64,000 nt of DNA from Rhizobium aethiopicum (GCF_900094625.1 NZ_FMAJ01000015.1:62001-126000); one strand, 5' to 3'; counted from the first letter of the stretch, positions 24,924 to 32,638 are shown. Notes: generated by a model not told the origin, from the sequence alone. Numbers and translations are program-made.

Positions 24924-26843
24924 ATGAGATCCGCCGAGCTCGACAAGCTCGCCCGGCGATACGGGATCAGCCCGACCAGGCCCAGCCCCGACGATCTCGA
25001 GGTGGCGATTTCCGCGGACACCAAGCGAAAACTACTCTCGGCTTTGGAAGTGGGGCTGTCAGGAACCGCACATCGCGAGAGCTTTGCACCGCGACCGGAG
25101 CGGGAGCCTGGGTTGGCGGACAAGGCGATTCCCAAGTCGTTTCTGCCGGATTTTCTTTTCAAAACACGGGTCTGGGGTATCAGCCTGCAGCTTTACGAGC
25201 TCCGGTCGGCGCGAAATTGGGGCATTGGAGATTTCGAGGATCTGTCCGATGTGGCTGACCTGGCCGGGAAGCTCGGGGCCGATTTCGTTGGCCTCAACCC
25301 GCTCCACGCACCGTTTCTTGCCGATCCCGGTCGCTGCAGCCCCTATGAGCCCTCGAGCCGTCAGCATCTCAACCCGCTCTATATCGCGGTCGACCGTTTG
25401 CCGGGTTTTGCCAGTAGTGCTGAGCTCGAACGACGATTGGAGAGACTTCGCCGGAGCGATCTCGTCGATTATGCCGGGGTTGCGAGGGCCAAGCTTGGAG
25501 CCCTGCGCGATCTCTGGCGCGCCTGGCTGCAGGGGGGTGTCGCCGATGAAACCTACGATCCTGTTGATTTCGATGCCTTCGTCGCTCAAGGCGGCGACAA
25601 CTTGCGGCGACATGCGCTTTTCGAATGCCTTTCGCTTTCCATGGTGGAGCGTGGGAGGGGCGCCGGCTGGCACGGATGGCCGGTAGATTTCCGGCGCTTC
25701 GACAGCGCCGCCGTCGCCGAATTCGAGCATGGACATGCGGACGAGGTCCGCTTCCATATTTGGCTGCAGTGGCTCGCCCACCGGCAGCTGCTGCGGGCGG
25801 CGGACCGGGCGCGCCACGCCGGCCTGCGGATTGGACTTTATCTCGATCTCGCCGTCGGCGAGGCGGTCGACGGATCGGCGACATGGAGCGAACCCGATGT
25901 CTATATCTCGAAGGCGACGATCGGCAGCCCTCCCGATCCCTTCGCGATAGAGGGGCAGGACTGGCATCTTGCCGGATATCTGCCTTCTGCGATCGCTGCG
26001 GGAGACAGCTCGCCTTTCCGGCGCATGGTGAGCGCCGCCATGCGATACGCCGGTGCGATCCGCATCGATCACGCCCCGGCGCTCCGGCGCCTCTTTCTGG
26101 TGCCGCTCGGCAGCAGGCCGGATGGCGGCGCCTATGTCAGCTACCCCGAGCATCGACTTCTGCAGATCCTGGCCGAAACGTCCGCCGAGCATCGATGCCT
26201 GGTCATCGGCGAAGCGCTGGGAATGATCCCGCCGGATTTGCCTGACGAGTTGGCGGCGGCGCAGATCCTTTCGTATCGCATCCTCTCCTATGAGCAGGAC
26301 GGGAAAGGCTTCAGGCCGCCGGATGCCTATCCCGTCTTCGGCCTGACCTGCATTTCGACCCACGACCACCAGACCCTTGCCGGCTGGTGGCGCAGCGCCG
26401 ACATCCAGGATCGCCGCGATCACGGCATCGTGCCGCCCGACCTCACCGCAAAACATCTCGAATACCGCCGGCGCGAACGACGAAACCTCAAGGCGGCGCT
26501 CCGCGCGGCCGGCATCGAAGTGCCGGCCCGGCTCAGCGCCAGGGCAAGCCGGGAGACCTTAAGGGAGCTGACCGTCAGCGCCTACCGCTTCATCGCCCGG
26601 ACCCCGTCGCTTCTCGTCGCGGTCCGGCTTGCCGATCTGACCGATGAGAAAAGGCCCACCAACATCCCGGGCACGAACAGCAGCTATCCGAACTGGAAGC
26701 CGAAGCTGTCGGTCTTCCTCCAGGGCCTGGCGTCGAACTCCCTGCTGGATCGCATTACGACGGCGATGCGGGAAGAAAGGCCACGAATTCAGTCGGCGAG
26801 GGAACGATCAGCACGCAGGCGGATTTTGGATATACACGGATAA
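24924..26843 (+). CDS. malQ: 4-alpha-glucanotransferase
   Basis: MalQ (GH77, amylomaltase) moves alpha-1,4-glucan segments between acceptors and releases glucose. At 639 residues it is a normal-length MalQ with an N-terminal extension of about 80 residues. Catalytic residues are D382 (RIDHAPALRRLF), E430 (VIGEALGM) and D481 (STHDHQTLAGWW). GAAGG upstream of the ATG supports the start. It is in an operon with treZ and probably reshapes the short maltodextrins that are the substrates of the TreY/TreZ route. Confidence 0.94.
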   Translation: MRSAELDKLARRYGISPTRPSPDDLEVAISADTKRKLLSALEVGLSGTAHRESFAPRPEREPGLADKAIPKSFLPDFLFKTRVWGISLQLYELRSARNWGIGDFEDLSDVADLAGKLGADFVGLNPLHAPFLADPGRCSPYEPSSRQHLNPLYIAVDRLPGFASSAELERRLERLRRSDLVDYAGVARAKLGALRDLWRAWLQGGVADETYDPVDFDAFVAQGGDNLRRHALFECLSLSMVERGRGAGWHGWPVDFRRFDSAAVAEFEHGHADEVRFHIWLQWLAHRQLLRAADRARHAGLRIGLYLDLAVGEAVDGSATWSEPDVYISKATIGSPPDPFAIEGQDWHLAGYLPSAIAAGDSSPFRRMVSAAMRYAGAIRIDHAPALRRLFLVPLGSRPDGGAYVSYPEHRLLQILAETSAEHRCLVIGEALGMIPPDLPDELAAAQILSYRILSYEQDGKGFRPPDAYPVFGLTCISTHDHQTLAGWWRSADIQDRRDHGIVPPDLTAKHLEYRRRERRNLKAALRAAGIEVPARLSARASRETLRELTVSAYRFIARTPSLLVAVRLADLTDEKRPTNIPGTNSSYPNWKPKLSVFLQGLASNSLLDRITTAMREERPRIQSARERSARRRILDIHG

Positions 26844-26854
26844 GGACCGCCGAA

Positions 26855-27055
26855 ATGAAAGCCAAAAAACCACTGGTCGAAGTCGCCGTAGAGACCGAGG
26901 AGGGACGGGTGCCGCTCGGCATCATGAACGCCAAGCAGGCACTGTCGCTTCCTGACGATCTCGATGTGAAAGTATCGCATCCCGATCATGAGCCAGGCAG
27001 AACCGACAAGTTCATTCCCAAGGACGAACTGCAGCGGCACCTGGACAGGTCGTAA
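26855..27055 (+). CDS. small hypothetical protein (66 aa)
   Basis: Not recognised. 66 residues, charged, soluble, no signal peptide. It starts 11 bp after malQ with AAGGA eight bases before the ATG, so it may be carried on the treZ-malQ transcript. It opens the run of small, probably stress-related proteins that extends to about 32.6 kb. Confidence 0.6.
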   Translation: MKAKKPLVEVAVETEEGRVPLGIMNAKQALSLPDDLDVKVSHPDHEPGRTDKFIPKDELQRHLDRS

Positions 27056-27088
27056 GTCGAGCGGTCAAGCGAATTGAGTTTCGGGCCC

Positions 27089-27113
27089 GGAACCTCCGCG
27101 GGTCTGGGATGTT
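27089..27113 (+). promoter_or_regulatory. EcfG-type promoter
   Basis: GGAAC, 16 bases, TGTT, 28 bp before the start of the 71-residue gene. It fits GGAAC-N16-CGTT with one change in the -10 element. Confidence 0.55.
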
Positions 27114-27140
27114 TGACTCGATGAACTTAAGGAGAAAATC

Positions 27141-27356
27141 ATGGCACATGCCGACCGGAAACATATTGGCGCTGGCTCGAAGGGAAAGGGCGACGGAAGC
27201 GGCGCGATGACCAATCTCGACGAGGAACAGCTTCCCGAAAACATGGTCCTTTCGAACCGCGACAAGACCCAGCATTCCAAGGAGCGCGGTTTAGACGGCA
27301 AGGCGGTCCAGACCGAGCAATGTTCGGATCACAGCGCCAATCGCAAGCCAAAATGA
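27141..27356 (+). CDS. small hydrophilic hypothetical protein (71 aa)
   Basis: Not recognised by family. It is 71 residues, rich in Lys, Asp, Gly, Ser and His, with no hydrophobic core segment, so probably disordered, like many small desiccation or general-stress proteins. AAGGAG lies six bases before the ATG (strong). An EcfG-type promoter precedes it. The next three small genes follow closely in the same direction, so all may be one stress operon. Confidence 0.72.
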   Translation: MAHADRKHIGAGSKGKGDGSGAMTNLDEEQLPENMVLSNRDKTQHSKERGLDGKAVQTEQCSDHSANRKPK

Positions 27357-27366
27357 GGACAAGGTG

Positions 27367-27549
27367 ATGAGCAGCAGATTACCCCCCATCCCCGCCGACA
27401 ACGTCAGCAACAAGGGAGTCCGCAAACCGGCGCAGACCAACGCAGAGGACGCCGCGATGACAAGCGGCAGCGAGAACCCTGAGAAAAAGGGTCAGCAAGG
27501 AAACACCAAAGTCAACACCACCCACCAAGGTTACCAGCAGGACAGGTAG
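27367..27549 (+). CDS. small hydrophilic hypothetical protein (60 aa)
   Basis: Not recognised. 60 residues, rich in Asn, Gln, Lys, Pro and Thr with no hydrophobic segment; likely disordered. The ATG at 27367 has AGGAC seven bases upstream; the GTG immediately before it is less likely. It lies 10 bp after the previous small gene, so probably in the same operon. Confidence 0.6.
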   Translation: MSSRLPPIPADNVSNKGVRKPAQTNAEDAAMTSGSENPEKKGQQGNTKVNTTHQGYQQDR

Positions 27550-27558
27550 GAGGCATCA

Positions 27559-27747
27559 ATGTCCACCTCGAAGAAGAGCCCGTCAACCATTCGCCAGGGC
27601 GGTCCGGGCGCATCTCACGAAAATGCCAAGGCGCCGCTCGAGATACCGAAGCCGCCGGCCGAGCCGGATAGACGTCTGCGAAGCAAGGTTTCCGGCGGCG
27701 GTGGAGAACATGATCGCCACCACACCCACGATGCAAGAGAGAAGTGA
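27559..27747 (+). CDS. small hydrophilic hypothetical protein (62 aa)
   Basis: Not recognised. 62 residues, rich in Pro, Lys, Gly and a C-terminal His cluster (HDRHHTHD), with no hydrophobic segment. GGAGG six bases before the ATG is a strong ribosome site. Spacing of 9 bp to the previous gene suggests co-transcription. Confidence 0.65.
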   Translation: MSTSKKSPSTIRQGGPGASHENAKAPLEIPKPPAEPDRRLRSKVSGGGGEHDRHHTHDAREK

Positions 27748-27828
27748 AGGACAGACGAGCGGTGAAGCCTGATCAGCCACAGGCGAGAGGCCCATCGCTT
27801 CACATGCTTAACATGATGGAAACAGACA

Positions 27829-27990
27829 ATGACGACCGCATTCATCCTTGTTGCATTGGCTCTCATCGTCATCTACGCCGGCCCGACGCTGCTTTATATC
27901 TGCGTCGGCTATGCTGACTATATGATCGAGCGGCGCCGACATTTGCTGGCTGTAAAACACGCCGTAAGGCGTCGAAGCGACGAGCTTTAG
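27829..27990 (+). CDS. small single-span membrane protein (53 aa)
   Basis: A 53-residue frame. It starts MTTAFILVALALIVIYAGP, a clear hydrophobic span of about 25 residues, followed by a basic tail (ERRRHLL, AVRRRSDEL), which predicts a membrane anchor with the tail in the cytoplasm. A weak ribosome site (ATGGAAA) precedes the ATG. No family recognised. It lies in the small-protein cluster, 81 bp after the previous gene. Confidence 0.5.
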   Translation: MTTAFILVALALIVIYAGPTLLYICVGYADYMIERRRHLLAVKHAVRRRSDEL

Positions 27991-28065
27991 GCGTCCGCAA
28001 CGGCGGGCCAGGATCACATTCATGCGTACGAGCCGATGTCTTCGGCCGTCATGGTTTCTTCGTCG

Positions 28066-28287
28066 TCATTGGCGCGCTCGTGATCGCTGGTCGTGAAGGA
28101 TGCCGGCCCTTTCGGGTTGGTTGCCGGCATGTGCAATAAGCGCATAGAAGGCTGCACGAACGATCTCTTTCTTGGTAGCCTGCGGATGCGCTTTCATCAC
28201 GGCCTTGATCAGCTGCTTCGGTGTGATATCGGCCCGCGTTTCCTTCAGGATGGCCTCGCCGAGCTCCTTCAGATCTTGTTCCTTCAT
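28066..28287 (-). CDS. small helical hypothetical protein (73 aa)
   Basis: Not recognised. 73 residues, mostly amphipathic helix (MKEQDLKELGEAILKETRAD, then TPKQLIKAVMKAHPQATKKE). GGGGGA six bases before the ATG is a good ribosome site. The start overlaps the stop of the upstream gene by four bases, so translation is coupled. It is probably last in a three-gene minus-strand operon driven by the EcfG-type promoter at 28944-28968. Confidence 0.68.
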   Translation of the reverse strand: MKEQDLKELGEAILKETRADITPKQLIKAVMKAHPQATKKEIVRAAFYALIAHAGNQPERAGILHDQRSRARQ

Positions 28288-28508
28288 CCGATTTCCCCCG
28301 AACCCTCGTCTCCGATTTCCTCGACATCATGATGCGGCAGAATGCGTTGCTTTACTTCCTCGGCCGCGACCGCGATGCCTCTGGCTGTCCCCGCCAGGGC
28401 AAGCTCAGCGGCGATGAGAGGGTGCTTGCGCGCGAGCTTGCCAAGCGCCTTGGCGGCAGCCGCCGCCTTGGCCTGAGACAATACGCCTTTACCCGCGCGT
28501 TTGCGCAA
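28284..28508 (-). CDS. small Ala/Lys-rich hypothetical protein (74 aa or longer)
   Basis: Not recognised. From the TTG at 28508 it encodes 74 residues, Ala/Lys-rich and helical (AKAAAAAKALGKLARKHPLI), with an acidic tail. GGA lies seven bases before the TTG. The same frame stays open and protein-like for at least 16 codons further upstream (PPKKHSKRKLETL), but has no ATG, GTG or TTG there; the codon at about 28557 is TTA. The true start is therefore uncertain. It lies between two genes of the same operon. Confidence 0.55.
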   Translation of the reverse strand: MRKRAGKGVLSQAKAAAAAKALGKLARKHPLIAAELALAGTARGIAVAAEEVKQRILPHHDVEEIGDEGSGEIG

Positions 28509-28555
28509 GAGGGTTTCCAGCTTTCGCTTCGAATGCTTTTTGGGCGGCGTCGCAT

Positions 28556-28918
28556 CTAATGCACGGCGACGCCCTTCCGAGGGTTTTCTTCGGCCTGTTT
28601 CCTGACCTTCTTCGGAAGCGCCGAACTGGCGGCGTCACGCACGACATCGATGGCCGCGTCGGTTGCGCTATGAAACGCCTGGCCGACCAACTCGAGAGTC
28701 TTGGCACCCTTGCGCGTTCCCGATTTTGCGGCGCCGGCAATGTCGTCGCGATCCTCCACCAGCACGGCGGCGGCAGCGCCGGCGCCGGCGATCAGCGCCT
28801 TCCCCAGGATGTCGCGGCCTGTCGGGCTCGCCAGTAACGTTTTCAGTATGGAATTCTTCCGGATGCCCTTCGGCACCTTGTAGCCCGCAATCTTCTTCGG
28901 AATCTTTGTTTTGGCCAT
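28556..28918 (-). CDS. small hypothetical protein (120 aa), general-stress type
   Basis: Not recognised. 120 residues: a basic N-terminus (MAKTKIPKKIAGYKVPKG), an Ala/Gly-rich hydrophobic stretch (ALIAGAGAAAAVLVE) and a helical C-terminal half. AGGAG lies six bases before the ATG at 28918, and an EcfG-type promoter is 26 bp further up, so the start is well supported. An upstream in-frame start at 29053 would place the promoter inside the gene. It leads a three-gene operon with the two following small genes. Confidence 0.75.
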   Translation of the reverse strand: MAKTKIPKKIAGYKVPKGIRKNSILKTLLASPTGRDILGKALIAGAGAAAAVLVEDRDDIAGAAKSGTRKGAKTLELVGQAFHSATDAAIDVVRDAASSALPKKVRKQAEENPRKGVAVH

Positions 28919-28943
28919 CGTACATCTCCTTTGGAGCGTGGAG

Positions 28944-28968
28944 AACGCAGGAAAGCGCACCCTGTTCC
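28944..28968 (-). promoter_or_regulatory. EcfG-type promoter, exact consensus
   Basis: On the minus strand GGAAC, 16 bases, CGTT, a full match to the EcfG consensus, with the -10 element 26 bp before the ATG at 28918. Confidence 0.72.
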
Positions 28969-29056
28969 CAGTTTCGGTGGCACAGCTCGCGACAGCAGGA
29001 TCGCTGGCAGCTTGCGGGCACCCCTGGTCTTTGCCGAAGCAAAGGACGAACAAACA

Positions 29057-29533
29057 TTAGTGGATAGACTGCGAAGTCGGAGCGTTGATCTTCAGCAGAT
29101 CCGGAGCGGGAAACATCTCGATCAATCCTGATGCGAGGTCGTCGACATCTGTCTTGCCGTCATTGAAGAGCTGGATGGCGGCGCTGCACAGGATCTGGCT
29201 GTCGTGTTCGCTGACGGCGACACCGAAATGACGATACCAGCTCATGACAGCCTTCGAGAGGCATTTGAAATCCTGCGGTAGTATCGGTCTGTAGAATATC
29301 GCCATGAACGCCCGCCACGATTGCCGCTCAATTTCATCGCTCTTCACTTGATCAAGATAATGGGGGCTCGGTTCGATACCAAGCCGCTTGTTTCCTTGGT
29401 GCGTTAGCGCACGGATCAGCCGTTCGGCCGACGTGCCAGGTCCCTTTCCATCAGGCCCGGACGCCGGCGGCAATGTCGGCCCGGATGAACCGCTGGCGCG
29501 CCAGCTCGGCACTTCCGCGTCGGTAAAGAGCAT
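29057..29533 (-). CDS. hypothetical protein (158 aa as drawn; start uncertain)
   Basis: Not recognised. The C-terminal 110 residues look like a real protein (LIRALTHQGNKRLGIEPSPH, then SWYRHFGVAVSEHDSQILC). The first 35 residues after the ATG at 29533 are low-complexity and overlap a DUF982-like fragment in another frame, so the true N-terminus is doubtful; there is no good ribosome site at 29533. No membrane segment. It is separated from the promoter of the 120-residue gene by about 90 bp. Confidence 0.5.
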   Translation of the reverse strand: MLFTDAEVPSWRASGSSGPTLPPASGPDGKGPGTSAERLIRALTHQGNKRLGIEPSPHYLDQVKSDEIERQSWRAFMAIFYRPILPQDFKCLSKAVMSWYRHFGVAVSEHDSQILCSAAIQLFNDGKTDVDDLASGLIEMFPAPDLLKINAPTSQSIH

Positions 29534-29590
29534 CGATGCAGCGCCGCTTCGCCTCGAAATAACCGCCGCCCCGAACGTTTGACCAGCGGT
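29451..29590 (-). pseudogene. DUF982-like C-terminal fragment
   Basis: In a minus-strand frame ending at 29451 the translation reads GGGYFEAKRRCIDALYRRG then ELARQRFIRADIAAG, which matches my memory of the C-terminal half of DUF982, a family of about 80-residue proteins common in rhizobia. The expected N-terminal half is not in frame upstream, and no start codon with a ribosome site is near. It is probably a gene remnant; a short intact gene with an unusual start is less likely. Confidence 0.4.
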
Positions 29591-29635
29591 TGTTGCTGTT
29601 GGAGGGGGAACTCCTGTCTGGCGCCACCGAGCTCT

Positions 29636-29660
29636 GGAACAATGTCCGTCGCCTTGTGTT
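29636..29660 (+). promoter_or_regulatory. EcfG-type promoter
   Basis: GGAAC, 16 bases, TGTT, ending 41 bp before the lipoprotein gene start at 29702. One mismatch from GGAAC-N16-CGTT. Confidence 0.5.
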
Positions 29661-29701
29661 ACTTGTGCGACAGGCGGATGCCGAAGCAGCCGGAGGAGTC
29701 G

Positions 29702-29992
29702 ATGAGGCGGAGCATGGGATTGCAGCTGGTTCTCGCCATCGCGCTGACGGGCTGCACGACCGGCGCAGATAGCTACTCATCGGCGGGATTGGCGCCTGTT
29801 CCAGGTAGCATCACCTATGAGGGGCAGCCGCGCACGAAGTTGACGAAATCGCCCGTCGGTTCGTCCTTCCCGCATACCTTCACAGACCAATGGGGGCGGC
29901 AAGTCGAAGAAATCTACATTATCCGGCCCGACCGGAGCTTGCTGATCGCCGAGCGCCATTACCGACCGGTTTTCTCGCTGGACGACGACTAG
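29702..29992 (+). CDS. small putative lipoprotein (96 aa)
   Basis: A 96-residue exported protein. After MRRSMGLQLVLAIALTGC comes a lipobox-like LTGC, so Cys18 is the likely lipidated residue. The mature part contains a Trp-Gly-Arg turn (TDQWGRQVEEIYIIRPDRSL) and an acidic C-terminus. GGAGGAG lies just before the ATG at 29702; longer frames reaching 29579 are not supported. It shares a transcript with the next gene (15 bp gap) and has an EcfG-type promoter upstream, suggesting an envelope stress role. Confidence 0.7.
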   Translation: MRRSMGLQLVLAIALTGCTTGADSYSSAGLAPVPGSITYEGQPRTKLTKSPVGSSFPHTFTDQWGRQVEEIYIIRPDRSLLIAERHYRPVFSLDDD

Positions 29993-30007
29993 GAAGGAGA
30001 CATCATC

Positions 30008-30415
30008 ATGCCGCGCCGCAAGAGCACTGAGACGACGACGCTCGACACCGAGGGAGCCAAGATCGGCGAGCCGGTTCCGAGAGCCATCATCGATATAAAC
30101 ACCGCCTCTGTCGGGGTGCCCCGCCAGGCCGAGCATGATCTGCGCACAGAATTGAGCGCTTTGCGGAAGCAAGTTGATACGCTGCAGCAGCAGGTCCTTA
30201 GCGCGGGGCGATCGGTGAAGAGCGGCGCCGGCAAGGCGGTTCGCCAGACCGAGGCTGTGGCGAAACATTATCCGCTTTCGACGTTCATCCTTGTAGCTGC
30301 TGCCTTCGCTGTGGTCGCGTTTACCTCACGTCATGTCTCCCCGCCGCGCCATCGCCGGCCAGCGGCCTTGCGAGAAATCAGGGATTTTTACGACAGGATG
30401 CGCGAGCGGATCTGA
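30008..30415 (+). CDS. YqjD/ElaB-like membrane-anchored protein (135 aa)
   Basis: 135 residues: a charged N-terminus, an amphipathic coiled-coil-like region (about 45-80: ELSALRKQVDTLQQQVLSAG), one hydrophobic span (about 90-105: STFILVAAAFAVVAF) and a short basic tail. The layout recalls the stress-induced DUF883 (YqjD/ElaB) proteins that tether ribosomes to the membrane in E. coli, but the longer tail after the membrane span is atypical, so the link is tentative. GAAGGAG precedes the ATG. It is in an operon with the lipoprotein gene. Confidence 0.65.
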   Translation: MPRRKSTETTTLDTEGAKIGEPVPRAIIDINTASVGVPRQAEHDLRTELSALRKQVDTLQQQVLSAGRSVKSGAGKAVRQTEAVAKHYPLSTFILVAAAFAVVAFTSRHVSPPRHRRPAALREIRDFYDRMRERI

Positions 30416-30486
30416 CTGGGTTTTTCGATTGTCGGCATTCCGAATCTGGTCGACGCTCGCATGGTCGACATCCGGGCGCTGAGCGC

Positions 30487-30588
30487 GTGATCGAAGCGGC
30501 GAGAGAGCTGCTTGACAGGGATGACCTTGATGAGGTCGAGGCATATAAACTCGATCATGAGATCGAACGGCTGAGGCTGCGTTTTTGA
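30487..30588 (+). CDS. possible short ORF (33 aa)
   Basis: A 33-residue frame starting at GTG, highly charged and helical (RELLDRDDLDEVEAYKLDHE, ending LRLRF). Composition looks coding, but there is no clear ribosome site. The same frame is open back to the stop of the preceding gene without another start. It could be a small gene or the tail of a decayed one. Confidence 0.28.
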   Translation: MIEAARELLDRDDLDEVEAYKLDHEIERLRLRF

Positions 30589-30881
30589 AGTGGATGAGGC
30601 AGTCGGGTCGCTCGTGCGCACGCTCCAACACTGGCCGCAGGCCGCTCGGGGCCAGGGTTTACAGACCACATTGCACTGATTGCGTGACTTTCACCGCGTC
30701 GTTGGCTTACCTAAGTAACTGCTACTGAAGTGTTTTATAGCGCGCAACTGCGTGTCACGCCGATGTCACGCGACCATGGAAGCAATATATGCTTGAGTGG
30801 GTCGCTCAGCGCTTTTCGATTTCGGGGCCGGGGTGCGCTGAGGAATGAGGGACAGGGCGTTATTATCGTTGGGGCAGCGCG
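30589..30881. other. non-coding gap with a Pho-box-like direct repeat
   Basis: Nearly 300 bp without a supported gene. A direct repeat TGTCAC at 30753 and 30764 has an 11-bp period, like the PhoB box (two TGTCA-type half sites one helical turn apart), about 110 bp before the 76-residue gene. A short frame at 30590-30679 with a WP pair faintly recalls DUF982 but is too short to call. Confidence 0.35.
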
Positions 30882-31112
30882 ATGACTTTGAGGACCTCCG
30901 GGCAGACATCTGAGCCCGATGAATTCGTATTTCCGGTTCACACCCGGACGATCGCGAAGATACGCTATGATATTCGCGGTCAAGTCATGACGGTCGTCTA
31001 TCACGACGGTCGATCGCTTGTGACAACCGGCATACAGGGCCCGGCGATGCTGAGGATCCTCGCCCAGCGGCCGCTGGAGCGTTCCCCGTTTCTGCTGCAG
31101 ACGGTCATCTGA
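30882..31112 (+). CDS. small hypothetical protein (76 aa)
   Basis: A 76-residue soluble protein not assigned to a family. The core (TIAKIRYDIRGQVMTVVYHD, then GR...GI) reads as beta strands with a dipeptide DG turn, a little like KTSC-type domains. The ribosome site is weak (GGGGCAGC). It stands alone between two non-coding gaps in the small-protein cluster. Confidence 0.55.
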   Translation: MTLRTSGQTSEPDEFVFPVHTRTIAKIRYDIRGQVMTVVYHDGRSLVTTGIQGPAMLRILAQRPLERSPFLLQTVI

Positions 31113-31213
31113 TCGAGAAAATCGGCGCATGCGCAGTTAAATCGTCTTCATGATGCATCCATTTCGGAGGAGCTGCGTTCATCCTCGAAAGCCCGACCGT
31201 GGAGGGAACGCCG

Positions 31214-31477
31214 ATGAGTTTTCCATCGCCAAAAACCGAAGCTCCCGCTCAGCGCTTCGAAGAAGCGAGCGCTGCCGCGCGCGAGGCTTTGGAGAGGCTG
31301 ATTGCCGCCGCCAATGAAGCCGGATGGGGAACCGAGGAAATCTCGGTCGCATTCCTTGAGGCGGCGCGATTTTTGAAGGAAGCCAACAGGAAAGATCCCG
31401 ATCCTGCCGACGATCCCATCATTAGCGACGTGCCGGGCAAGCGGGAGCAGATTGGCCACGGCGAGCTTTTCGATTAG
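31214..31477 (+). CDS. small helical hypothetical protein (87 aa)
   Basis: 87 residues, acidic, predicted all-helical (FEEASAAAREALERLIAAAN, then EEISVAFLEAARFLKEANR). No family recognised. GGAGG eight bases before the ATG at 31214 is a strong ribosome site; the GTG at 31199 is less likely. An antisense frame covers the same region but lacks a ribosome site. Confidence 0.7.
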   Translation: MSFPSPKTEAPAQRFEEASAAAREALERLIAAANEAGWGTEEISVAFLEAARFLKEANRKDPDPADDPIISDVPGKREQIGHGELFD

Positions 31478-31737
31478 ACATCGCCCGGTCCGCTTTAATC
31501 ACATCCCGGTGAGAAGCCAAGCTCATTACCAAGCCTTGCGACCGAGCTGCGTATTGCGAGGCTCCTGCTGACCCGCAGCCGTTCAACGGCAAGGGGAACC
31601 GCCAGGGTATGAGACGATGGGCCGTGAGATGGGCTCGCCGCCGCGTCGGCGACGATCGGGTGGCGATGCAGTGCCCGGCGACGGATCAATTAGAGCCATC
31701 AGGCGTTCTGCCGAAAGGAAACAACGGGAGACGCATC

Positions 31738-32244
31738 ATGTTCAAGGATCAGGGCGCCGCCTTCGGCCCGGAGAAGAACCGCGGCGATGCCGGCGCTTCA
31801 GTGCCGAATGGCGAAGAGCCGACCATCAATCCGGATCTCATTCGGCGGGAAGGGTTCGCGAGCGAGGCCGAATACCGGGCCTATTTCGCCACGGTGGATA
31901 GGGATGTTTCGGCTCCAGATCGTGTCGAGGAGCCGGTGCGGATTTCCGAGGAGCACGTTCTGGAAAGCCGGTTGCAGGAACTGCGTTGGGAAGTCGAAAA
32001 CCTTCGGGCTCGCCTTCATGAAATCAGACATCAGGCCGCGACCGTCGTGACCGAAAACGTACGGTGGGCCGATTCCAGCGCCCACGCACAGCTCGGCGAT
32101 CAACCCTGGCTGAAGCTCGCCGGCGCGATGGCCGGTGCATTCGTCATCACCAGGGGCCTCAGGCGCTTGCCTTGGGGAGCCGTGGCGACGACGGCGCTCC
32201 CCTTGGCCGTCGCTGCGATGAATCGAAAACTCGCCCGGCGGTGA
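31738..32244 (+). CDS. hypothetical protein with coiled coil and C-terminal hydrophobic region (168 aa)
   Basis: 168 residues. The N-terminal half is acidic; residues about 80-105 form a coiled coil (LESRLQELRWEVENLRARLH); the C-terminal 50 residues are hydrophobic with basic ends (LAGAMAGAFVITRGLRRL, then TTALPLAVAAMNRKLARR), so it is probably membrane-bound. GGGAG lies before the ATG at 31738; the frame continues upstream to 31609, but that part is non-coding in style. The layout is like the YqjD-type gene at 30008. The 260 bp before it hold no gene that I can support. Confidence 0.65.
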   Translation: MFKDQGAAFGPEKNRGDAGASVPNGEEPTINPDLIRREGFASEAEYRAYFATVDRDVSAPDRVEEPVRISEEHVLESRLQELRWEVENLRARLHEIRHQAATVVTENVRWADSSAHAQLGDQPWLKLAGAMAGAFVITRGLRRLPWGAVATTALPLAVAAMNRKLARR

Positions 32245-32356
32245 TAGCTGCGAGTGCGGTTCTTGAGATCGCACGCCGGTTTCGTCACCATGGAACCAAC
32301 GCCATCATCTCGCCGAAGTGTTCGTGGCATCCTATCGTTTTGAAGGAGAGGCGACC

Positions 32357-32608
32357 ATGGTCAGACATGACGACCGCTACGTAGAGATTACCGCGCGTCT
32401 TCGCTCGGTGCGCTCGTTCTGCGACTTCCTCTCGCAAGGCGGAACAGTTCGTGTCGCTTCGTCGGATGGCGGACCATACAAGGATGTTACCGCGGTGCTG
32501 TTGGAGCGGAACCGCAGGGAGGCGGAAGCACTCGCCCGCACGCGCAGGCACCTCTATCCCGATCTCGCCGACGAAGAGGTGGCGCCGCCGCTCTATAGCC
32601 ATCACTGA
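32357..32608 (+). CDS. small hypothetical protein (83 aa)
   Basis: 83 residues, soluble, not recognised (ITARLRSVRSFCDFLSQGG then VTAVLLERNRREAEALARTR). AAGGAGAGG upstream of the ATG at 32357 gives a good ribosome site, so I prefer it to the in-frame start at 32318. It ends in the same frame as the small ORF that follows. Confidence 0.62.
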   Translation: MVRHDDRYVEITARLRSVRSFCDFLSQGGTVRVASSDGGPYKDVTAVLLERNRREAEALARTRRHLYPDLADEEVAPPLYSHH

Positions 32609-32638
32609 TCCATCCGCGCTCGTCGTGAGATTGCGACG

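Noticed and set aside
25059..26456. 465-codon antisense frame over malQ
   Set aside because: Shadow; MalQ motifs are intact in the plus frame.
30590..30679. 29-codon frame with a WP pair resembling a DUF982 N-terminal half
   Set aside because: Too short and without a ribosome site; similarity is only a few residues.
31495..31689. Minus-strand 64-codon frame before the 168-residue gene
   Set aside because: No ribosome site, Ser/Arg/Ala-rich composition typical of a chance frame, and no recognised motif.
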